64,000 nt of DNA from Hippasteria phrygiana (taxonomy: Eukaryota; Echinodermata; Asteroidea; Valvatida; Goniasteridae), in assembly GCA_037893225.1 (NCBI GenBank), contig JAZGUH010000123.1, positions 906,001 to 970,000 on the forward strand, given 5' to 3'. Shown here one piece after another: positions 55,677 through 64,000 of the stretch; positions within the stretch are counted from its first letter, which is position 1, and every line of letters starts with the position of its first letter. A program made the position numbers and the translations under genes. The notes beneath the pieces are model-generated. The model saw only the letters and a list, made by a program, of their open reading frames with translations, was not told where the DNA came from and did no database searches.

Positions 55677-56185
55677 GGGTTGTCCCGAATACACCGAATA
55701 TTCGAATATTCGATCGTCACCAGGATATTCGAATACCTTTTTGCTGGTTTGAGTATTCGAAAAAAATATATGCATGTACAGATACGACTCTGATGCTATT
55801 TTAATAGAAAATTTACGGAGCTTAGCAGTGTCAATTGCTGCATTTTCGTCAACGGTAATTTTGTGGATGGAGGTTTATTGTAAAACCCTTGACACTTACT
55901 GCAAAACGCAGGCTGAAGTTTGGTTTCTCGTTTTCAGAACGTTATATGTACCCGTAATGATCCTGATACAACAGGCGCATGCACAAAATGGCAATATGGT
56001 GGTCCAGAATATCGATCACCGCACGTAAAACACCGGCGTGCTTTGCGTGCTAACTTTTTACTGGCGCAGCGTGCAGTTGTAGCTGACACGTAAAAAACTT
56101 GATCGGCGAGTCTCGAATATTCGAATATTCGGTCAAACCCAGTTTCGAATAATCGAATACTAAATTATTAGAAAATGAACAGCCC
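55677..56185. mobile_element. TA-flanked ATTCGAATATTCG MITE, copy 2 (509 bp)
   Basis: Starts GGGTTGTCCCGAATACACCG and ends AAAATGAACAGCCC with TA on both sides. Shares an internal core with copy 1 that reads YRYDSDAILIE in one frame of both copies. A different repeat begins at its right edge. Confidence 0.8.
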
Positions 56186-56190
56186 TAATG

Positions 56191-56320
56191 GGGGTGGCTG
56201 CTCAATGCAATGACATGACGAACGGAGACTTTAGGAATGCAAGATTTTCATTATCAATTTCTTGGGTCATATATCTCAGGATTTGGAGAGAACATATCAA
56301 ATTGTGGGAAAATAATGCTT
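56191..56320 (+). repeat. Dispersed repeat shared with 45.2 kb
   Basis: GGGTGGCTGCTCAATGCAAT, TCTTGGGTCATATATCTCAG and GATTTGGAGAGAACATATCA AATTGTGGG. Directly abuts the right end of the TA-flanked MITE. Confidence 0.6.
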
Positions 56321-56929
56321 GTGGAGTGCTACTGGGAATTGCACCCATATGGCAAATTTCAGCAGATTCTGGTAAATTTTGAGAAATTTTTCTGCAATTT
56401 TATTTCCCTCTGTTTCGATATAGACATTTTCTGTCGCAGGCTACGGAGTATACCATGATGGACATTCAAAAGAAGCAGACTTGTGTCACTGTGTGTCTAT
56501 GACTTTGATTGAGTATCTTCAGGTGTTATATTGTAGCAAACCAGTTATGCTCATTTTGCTCACAGCGGCCCTGTGGCTAAATGCAATAAACTGTTGGAGC
56601 AGTCAGTTTCTGTATTTTTACGGTCTGTGGAACCAGTCATTTGGAAAATCCAGCCTGTCAAAAAAAAATGCCTTTTACGAATGCTATTGGTTTATTGTAA
56701 AATCAGTCTGTTTATATTATGACATATGGGAACGGTTTGCTTGCACTTTTTGACTTTAATAATAAGATATTTGTACATAAACATACACACCTATTTACAA
56801 ACCATTATTGTGGTTTTGGCCTTCTGTCACATGATGGATTTGCATCGGGGATAGTGTAAATATCGACAAGTTCTTGCCATCCTGAAATTTTTTTTAAACA
56901 TAAATTGCAGATTGCATTTCTTGTACCTG

Positions 56930-57015
56930 CTGCTGTATTGGATTCGAATCCGCCAGCTGACCCCAGCAAGATCAGTGGTTGAGCGGTTGAGATCATGAGT
57001 TCGAATCCAGCCAAG
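56930..57015 (+). mobile_element. tRNA-like SINE remnant
   Basis: AGATCAGTGGTTGAGCGGTT (A-box-like) and GAGTTCGAATCCAGCC (B box) with a shortened middle. A Tc1-type MITE sits directly after it. Confidence 0.5.
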
Positions 57016-57017
57016 TA

Positions 57018-57250
57018 CAGTTATGCCCCAAATTATTCATACCCTATGAAAAATCTGGTAGTTTGCTTTTCTCTCATACATAAAAGCTGGATTGGCGGAA
57101 CTTAGGCTTTACTTAATAACTTTTAGTTGGCATGTACAAATCTACATATATTTTGGTTTCACATCATTAGCATAAAAGTAGAAATAATAAATAAAATGAT
57201 TCACAATACCCCGAATTTGGCATGGGTATGAATAATTTGGGGCGTAACTG
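57018..57250. mobile_element. Tc1/mariner-type MITE, 233 bp, TA target site
   Basis: Terminal inverted repeats CAGTTATGCCCCAAATTATT CATACCC and GGGTATGAATAATTTGGGGC GTAACTG, flanked by TA on each side (57016-57017, 57251-57252). Both the TIR style and the TA duplication fit Tc1/mariner. No ORF. Confidence 0.85.
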
Positions 57251-58075
57251 TACATTTTTGAGATGCCCTAAAGTATTTTAAGTACTTAAAATCAAAATGA
57301 AGAGAAGTCCAGAAAACTTCAAGACCCTGTGCACATCACAAATTTTGTAAACATTTGACGTTGACAAATTGACAATATCATTTTTTTTCAAACCCCCCTC
57401 AATTTTGCACGCTTGAATTGTAAGCTGCGTAGACTTTTCGCATGGGAGCATTTGACATTGTAATTTGTCAAGCTCGGGCGTCGCTGTTTTGCCTGTTTGA
57501 ATAATGCAGCTCGCGCGAATGGATGAGAAACACAAATGAGAAATGCAGCCGTTTCATCTGCAGACTGCGTCCCTGGACTCTTGACATTTGTTTAAAGGAA
57601 CCCAGCGAAAAAATGTTTGTATGACAAATACATATGTATGTATAGGACAGCATTATTTCCACATTACTCTAAAATTCTGGGTCCTTGTACATGTAGAATT
57701 CCAAGGAAGCAATTGTAAAATGTAGATTTCTATGTTCAGTGCAACTTTTCATAGTCATGAGTCACAGCATGATGTCATGAGATACACAACAGTGGTATAC
57801 ATTTTTATACAGCATTGTGTTAAAAAATACTAATATGTACTTTTTTTCTACATTTTCTTGGAGGTTCCATGCTTTAATTAATTAAGAAGTATTAAATAGA
57901 TTGTTCAGAATGCATGTCTAACTAATGGTGGGAGAAATCGGGGATTTCAGTATCTGGTTATCCTAATATTATTCAAACCGAATAGGGGTTATCTGATTTC
58001 ACCGGAAGTTTTCATTGTTGTAAGGCATTGTCGATGTGAAAAGAAGTTGAACTGGATCTTTATTGTTTGTTTCCT

Positions 58076-58231
58076 TTAACCCAAACGTCACCGAATACTA
58101 CAAAATACTACTTGACTAAACTGTAGTATGCAGTACTACATGTATTACTACACTGGCCTGTGAGAATTGAGTAGTATTTTGTAATACCAGTGTATTGCAC
58201 CCCAAGTGAATGCCTATGACGTTAGGGTTAA
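58076..58231. mobile_element. TTAA/CCCTAAC element, family 3, intact (156 bp)
   Basis: Ends TTAACCCAAACGTCACC and GACGTTAGGGTTAA. The interior ATACTACAAAATACTACTTG and ACTGTAGTATGCAGTACTAC is shared with 47.2 and 62.4 kb. About 40 bp upstream (AAGTTGAACTGGAT) is also shared with 62.4 kb. Confidence 0.7.
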
Positions 58232-58465
58232 GCTGACGTTAAACTCAGCCATATTGGCAGAAATACAGTAACTTCATGATACACAGATGTCAACAATGGA
58301 ATGTTCTGATTCCATCCACATCAGCCTGGCACAAAAAATAGATTCTTCCTTCACACTGAGACCAGAAATTATCTATTTTTTTTTACTTATTGAATATGGA
58401 TGATGACCTTCTGGAAACACATTAGTGTAAATGAAAAGAGGACAGTCATCCGATTTTGTCCTTCT

Positions 58466-58760
58466 TTAACCTCTTGAATACCACAGTCATAGCCACAGTT
58501 TGAAAAAGACCATTTGGCTGGTTGCTGTCTAAAGGCGCATTCCTGCGCATACTCAATCCATTCATGTTTCAGCTATATTGTTCTTGAATGGGTGTGTAAC
58601 AGGAGCTTTTTCACCACAAAGCTTTAATTCACACAAAAGGGGGGGGGGGGCAAGTGCAGTGTGGTGCCTATTGTTTGCATTTACGCTTGGCTGCACAGTC
58701 CCATTCTTGGCATACCAGCGCCCCATCAACAACAGGTGGACACAAGGAGTTAATGAATGG
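58466..58760 (-). repeat. Dispersed repeat, copy 3 (inverted)
   Basis: Starts TTAACCTCTTGAATACCACA (58467) with AAAAGACCATTTGGCTGGTT, and later TTACGCTTGGCTGCACAGTC. It is interrupted by unrelated DNA and a G run at 58640. Confidence 0.55.
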
Positions 58761-59373
58761 TAAAAGTGCCTTCCAAACTATGAAGTCTTTTGAGACCAAA
58801 TTGCTTGTACAAATTGGATTTGGAGAAATTTAAGGTTTATCAGAGGAGTAGCTTGAATTTCATTACAAAAAAGACTAAATGACAAATTAATGATCTGTGG
58901 CAATAGACTTTTATCATGCTGTCACCATCTTTGTCTTGTTCCCTGTATGCATTAGCAATTATGAATAGTGATTCTAATTATTGAATGAAGGTGCCAGACT
59001 ATTTTTCCTTCCAGCCTCGGTTTGGTTTCATTGATTTTAATAGGAGAAAAACAAGATGGCTGTACCATGATAAAGGTCTATTGAGCTTTCCTTTCATGTC
59101 TTCTGTGGCTCCCATGTTCATGACTCGTGACATACAGCAAGTCCCCTGACCTTTGAGTAATCAGGTCTTCACCAGAACAAGAGTTCTGATAAAACTACTT
59201 GATTTCCAATAAGCCAGTTCGGTATTCCAACTGCGCATATGTGCACAACAAGATTCAACGATTTTTCTCTTGGGGGGAAAAACTTGGCAGATAAATGCAC
59301 ACAAGGCTATGGGGGGACGAGGTAACCGAATCTACATTCTGTGCAATTTTTCTTGCAATCGAAAAGACGATGG

Positions 59374-59397
59374 AAACTTTTGTTCGAACAAAAGTTT
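59374..59397. repeat. Perfect 24-bp palindrome
   Basis: AAACTTTTGTTCGAACAAAA GTTT is its own reverse complement, centred on TTCGAA. Flanks are not inverted. Confidence 0.8.
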
Positions 59398-60140
59398 GGA
59401 CACACAAGACACCTGAAAACACTTCGCTGTCCAAACGTTTTTTGGAAAACATTTTTACTTCAGAACACGACAAATCCTTTAAATTTGCTGGTACCCGCTA
59501 TGCTTTTGCATGCATACGATAAAATGTTTCTCCCGAAAGAAAAAATTGTCAAATTGGAAAACTGAACTGGCTTATTGATAGAAAGAAATCACTGCACCTG
59601 TTCGGTGTGAGGAAGGTGCATTAATTAACAGTTCCATGAAAAGTGCAACCAGATGTGAAGTTCATTTTTAAAAAGCAGCATTAAGAAATAGGGACAAATG
59701 ATGGTGCTTTAGGCCAAAAATCTGTGTGTCTGTGTTTGGGTATGCATGTTTTTATATGCATATATTGCATAGAAATGGTTTGGGTTGATTTAAAAATATT
59801 TAATTGTTGCAGAATGACCAAGTTTTAGTCTGGGGCTATTCGAATACTAAATGCCAAGCAGGGAGATTATTTCAGTTGAATCTGCATATTTCCAGAGACA
59901 CAAAACTCCAAGTATGAAGCAAATGAGTTTGTTGCCTTTTCTGATTCCCCTGTTGAGGCCCCAGTGCACGCTACATTCTATGGTAATCTTGAGGAATGAC
60001 TGCCAGTCATGATTCTTAAGAGTATCTGTTGCGTTAATGTATGTACAGGTCTACTAGTGAAGTAATGTATCAAAGATTTCTTGTCCATTGATAGGAGATG
60101 GGAAAACTCGGGGGGTATTGTAATTATAATATTTTTTTCG

Positions 60141-60181
60141 TCAAACAATCCACAAGGGAAACTGACTAGGTAACTTTGAAA
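60141..60181. repeat. Second copy of the SINE tail found at 1.36 kb
   Basis: TCAAACAATCCACAAGGGAA followed by ACTGACTAGGTAA matches 1358-1398 almost exactly, without the tRNA-like part. Confidence 0.6.
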
Positions 60182-60224
60182 TTTTTTATTTTTTTATTAT
60201 TGAATACAGCCAAACACAAGGCAT

Positions 60225-60500
60225 GAAGCCACTCGAGGTGAAGTCAAATAGGAAAAATAGGAATAAGGGAAAAAGACTTTATTTAAACACTACGTTCACA
60301 GCCCGAAAGCTGAACTGGGGCCAGCTTTACATCATCAAAAATATAAAACAATTACCAAATTAGAATGCAATTGCAAAGTCAAATTTGTTTGAAAAAACAC
60401 AGTGGAAAGAAACTTACATGTAACAATCAACAAAAAGTCTATAGAAAGGATCACCAGTTAATAAAACTAAACTAAATTAATTCATGTGTATGATTAATTG
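60225..60500 (-). mobile_element. Possible retroelement 3' tail
   Basis: Read on the minus strand, GCTGGCCCCAGTTCAGCTTT is followed by GGGCTGTGAACGTAGTGTTTA and AATAAA, like the 3' end of a LINE-type transcript. No coding part was recognised, so this is a weak call. Confidence 0.3.
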
Positions 60501-61616
60501 TGCTATTTGTATTAGGCCTCATGACACATGTACGTGTTCAGTCATCAAGTCGGCATGTTCATAAATGTACTTGAAAGAATGGAGAAGCCATTCAGTTTTG
60601 TTGAAACCAGCCAGCTGTGAAATGTGTGTGAATGCAGTCATCCCTCTGCAATATAGCTACCCAAGATTGGATTTATTGTCCTTCATCAAGACCCAATAAT
60701 CTCGCTGACCTAACAACAGAGGAAACACACACATTTGCCAAATGGTTGCACCAACCAAAACAATAACAGTCCCTGGAGCTTGCGCAGAATGGATGTCAGT
60801 CATCAATTATGCATACAGAACTGTGTACTAAGGTATACGTTTCTGTATGAACATGTGTGTGCAAGCGCTTCGGTGCATGAAATGGAAGATAGATTGTAGA
60901 ATTTTTAAAAGCTTTTTAATGAGTCCGGAGAGCACTTATTTTTTGAAAAAGCGACCGGACCTTGGAAAAATGATCAATTGTGTAATTATTGTGTAATTTG
61001 TGTAATTTGCCTATTTATCTTCTTTCCTTTTTGTGTACATAATTGTTTGGTTAGCTTTTCTGTAATATTTTTCCCCCAGCAATATTTTCCCTCCAGGCGC
61101 ATGTACATACGCATCTTTTTTTTTTCCCCCGTGAGAAATAAAAGATTAATTTAGACCATAAAACTGCACTGTGGAATAGACAATCTAAGTGCCTTGCAAA
61201 AATTGTCTGCTTTGACAGACAGATGGCAGCAGTTTTTGTTTTGTTTTGTTTTTCTTATCAATGTTGCCGAATTATATTTATGCTTTTGTCTGCTTCTGCA
61301 GGCATGTCATGTAAATTAATGTATTTCTTCATAAGCTTTATGGGAAGTTGAATCGGTAGCAAAAAAATTGGACCCTGAATTTTAAGTGTCAAACATTTTT
61401 GAGCATCAAACTTAATCAGTGGGTAAATATTATTAATTGTTACTTTTGAGAATAAACCTTTTGAGACTATAGCCAAAATGACCTTTTTTGTCATTTTCGG
61501 TAGAAAAACCACAAAGGGTTGTTCTGTAATATTCAAATTTTTATGATTTTAAATGTGAAATGTTCACCTCCTTTGTAAGAGTTCTTGTGAGTAATCTCAT
61601 AATGTTGATTGTTATG

Positions 61617-61712
61617 CCAATGAAAATATCCATATTCATGCTAATGAAAATATCCATATTCATGCAAATGAACATTTGCAAATTCATGCCAATGAAAATT
61701 TGCATATTCATG
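61617..61712 (+). repeat. 24-bp minisatellite, four copies, with octamer motifs
   Basis: Units at 61617, 61641, 61665 and 61689, consensus CCAATGAAAATATCCATATT CATG. Copies 2/3 create ATGCAAAT and copy 4 creates ATTTGCAT, the POU-factor octamer in both directions. Copy 3 has AACATTTGCAAATTCATG. Confidence 0.85.
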
Positions 61713-61962
61713 AGCCAAAGCATAATGTCATCCAAGGTACAACAGCAGTGGCTCCATATTTTTTGTGTAGTAATATATCAAACCTTTCTACACTTTCTTG
61801 TAGTGCATGTAGGTTCCATAACTCCATTAGTAGCCAAGCTTTCTTGATTGGTTATTTTGAAGGATTGTTTTTAGTTCAGTTCCTATGCTATATTGACAAG
61901 GATTTCCTTGTACTAGCAGACAAAAATAGCCCATAATGCATAAACTGAAGGAAGGATTTTAT

Positions 61963-62292
61963 TTAACCCTAACTCCCTACTGTCTCTGCGGGGTACTGGA
62001 CCAAATCCGCCAAAACCCATCAGTTGATTTTCTTTTTATACATGGGCTAATGGAACCACCACTGAAGTGTTGGTTGATGTTGATGGACTTAGTACACATG
62101 CCTTATATGACAACACTACTACTGGATCCTAGGCAAAATTCATCAATTGCACCGGCACTGCTTCAGGCCTCCTGGACCAAGTCCATCATAATCCATCAAT
62201 ATTTTTTCACGGCAGGCCTTTAGGACCAAGTCTGCCAAAATCCAACGATTTGGGAGGATGGATTTTGGCGGATTTGGGACGGTTAGGTTTAA
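61963..62292. mobile_element. TTAA/CCCTAAC element, family 2
   Basis: Ends TTAACCCTAACT and GACGGTTAGGTTTAA. The interior repeats CCAAATCCGCCAAAACCCAT and GGATTTTGGCGGATTTGGGA. Confidence 0.7.
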
Positions 62293-62424
62293 GAAATGAA
62301 AAACTGCCCCCTTCTTTTCCCTTCTAATAACAACAACCACTCAGATGATGTTTGTATTTTTTTTGTTAATGTATTTTTTTTTGCATGAAAACAAGTTGAA
62401 CTGGATAGCCATTGCATGTTTTGT

Positions 62425-62617
62425 TTAACCCCAACCCCACCTAAAGCTACAAAATACTAAGTACTACATGTACATGTACAATGTACATGTACATGTAGTA
62501 GTAAACTGTAGTATGCAGTACCCGTACTCTTACCACACTGGCATATTAGAAATTCTGTAGAATTTTGTAGTATATTGTAGTTTACCCCTAAACGAATGCC
62601 TAGGAAGTTAGGGTTTT
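62425..62617. mobile_element. TTAA/CCCTAAC element, family 3
   Basis: Left TTAACCCCAACCCCACC, right AAGTTAGGGTTTT. Contains a TACATGTACATGTAC run and CTGTAGTATGCAGTACCCGT as in the other copies. Confidence 0.65.
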
Positions 62618-64000
62618 CAGCCATATTAGGTTTACAGACACTGTAATGCTTTTTGTGGCCTGATCGTGTGTGTCCAAGACACTGCGTCCCTTTAATCCAC
62701 CAACTCAGAGCCCACCCGTCCCAATGGATACTCGACCGCAAATGCTTACTGCCATGTGAACTGATCCGATAAATCGTCCTATACCACTGGGGCGCTGTAG
62801 TCTTGCTCGTCGTCAGTTCCAATAAGATTCAACGGGGCACCGGCGTGGTGTCGGGGAACTGGCCAACAGGTTATTAACGAGACTAATTTGCCTACATGAG
62901 GCCATTCATCTCCATTACCATTATTTATTACATTTATGGCGATACGTTTCTTTTTGTGTGCAAATTTGCGCACACGTGCGATAAAGGCATATGGTGCGGG
63001 ATCCGGGCAGTTATTGAATTTTTTAAGGGACTTCTTTTTATTGATTTAAAGGGATTAGTGGAGAAGGGTTTTTGCCGTGAGAACAGGTGCACTTATTCTT
63101 CATGTAATAAATCTCCTACATGCAATTCAGTTATTTAATCTAACAGAGTGGTATTTTTGTCAGTTAGAGGTTTGTAAATTCTTAGTACAAAACCAAATCC
63201 AAATACATGAACTCGCATATTTGCATCTTGATTGTGTGTTTTCTTGTAGTTAATACCTATATCTTTCCTATGTAATGGGGGAAAAAAAGAACTTGTTAAC
63301 GCTAACCCCCCCAGGGTGCATGCAAAATTACAGTTGAAGGATTTGGGACTGTGAGGGTTAAATGAATATTTGCAAGAACATTCTAGTTTATCCTCAAGCG
63401 TTGACCCTACATGTACATTGTACCCGAGCCTTCTTTGTCAACTTAAAGACACACTTTGCCCTGAAATCCACAAAATTTCATATGTGGTTAGTTACCAAAT
63501 ATATTTCCAAGGTCTGAGTGTCAAAATTATACCATAATATGTAATTTTTACAGAGAAATATAGAAAAAAAACTGTAGTTTTGATATTGTGTGTACAAATG
63601 TAGTGCAGCCTTTATGCAGCTAAAGCACTACAGATCAAAGGCACCACTCTGAAGTTTCCAATTTTCCAACCGTCTGGATTTACCAAATCAAACTGGCGTC
63701 CCGGAAATGATTTTCATCAATGATGTTCAGACAAATTGCCCATTTTCAAGGGATATTCTTGTACATGGTTATATTCTACTTTTGAATGATCTCTTCAACC
63801 ATAGTAATTTTAGAACGAATGCTTCTTGTAGCCCACTTGGGGCCTCCAAGGCGATGTGTCTCTGTAACAGAATTGACCTATCACCGTTCATGACCATTAT
63901 CCAATCGTAGCGTCTGTTGAACATCACATGATATTCCAAATCTTGGACAAACAAAAAACATTCCAAATACGCGCATTATTCGGCCGCATGTGCACCCTGT
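62618..64000. other. No recognisable gene
   Basis: Apart from the 66-bp TTAA element at 63296, nothing conserved is visible up to the window edge. Confidence 0.45.
63296..63361. mobile_element. Very short TTAA/CTAACCC element (66 bp)
   Basis: Ends TTAACGCTAACCCC and GTGAGGGTTAA. May be a deletion form of the same group. Confidence 0.4.

Overview
The window reads as AT-rich, repeat-dense nuclear DNA of a marine invertebrate. Spliced genes, GT-AG introns, tRNA-derived SINEs, many MITEs and abundant ACATGTA-type simple sequence all argue for an animal genome. The repeat flavour (CCAATTTCATGGAGCTGCTTAGC-type MITEs, the ATCGTAAGTTACGAT MITE, tRNA-SINEs ending in GGTTCGAATCC) suggests a non-vertebrate deuterostome such as an echinoderm. 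That assignment is inference, not something the sequence proves.

Two conserved host genes can be rebuilt exon by exon, both on the minus strand. GTF3A (transcription factor IIIA) runs from 23514 down to 14055 in ten exons. All splice phases fit, giving about 362 aa with eight C2H2 fingers, a basic KKRGLASQL motif and an acidic tail. RFXAP runs from 35874 down to 32678 in three phase-0 exons, about 204 aa. It has the paired-cysteine/basic HRNK.YK core and the C-terminal LLEQVL...SPxVLxFLQKQQQ helix. Both genes are also on human chromosome 13, so the pair may keep an old linkage. TFIIIA drives 5S rRNA transcription with RNA polymerase III; RFXAP is a subunit of the RFX complex that binds X-box promoters. 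They need not act together.

Between the two genes (about 24.84-30.83 kb) lies a large tandem array. It holds about 30 full or degenerate copies of a paired CRE palindrome (TGACGTCA TCA TGACGTCA), built on 283-bp and 400-bp periods, followed by a 270-bp GGGGT-rich satellite. This is the most unusual structure in the window.

The rest is mobile-element debris. From left to right: a tRNA-SINE (1.4 kb); an integrase-core fragment (2.7-3.1 kb); a broken SAM-like/HECT-like gene (4.1-6.3 kb); a possible promoter with a short exon pair (10.9-11.3 kb); and a cluster of MITEs at 12-14 kb and inside the GTF3A introns, where a broken multi-exon-family ORF (20.2-21.1 kb) also sits. Further right are LINE 3' fragments (32.5 and 39.1-39.5 kb), a Crypton-like recombinase N-terminus (42.6 kb), nested MITEs (46.3-48.2 kb), a Harbinger-like MITE (49.5-50.1 kb), a Tc1-type MITE (57.0 kb) and an octamer-bearing minisatellite (61.6 kb). 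A recurring theme is a set of at least a dozen short elements bounded by TTAA-CCCTAAC...GTTAGGG-TTAA, which fit non-autonomous piggyBac-type elements. Long stretches (7.5-9.4, 39.5-42.4, 43.1-45.1, 50.5-55 and 62.6-64 kb) hold nothing I can name.
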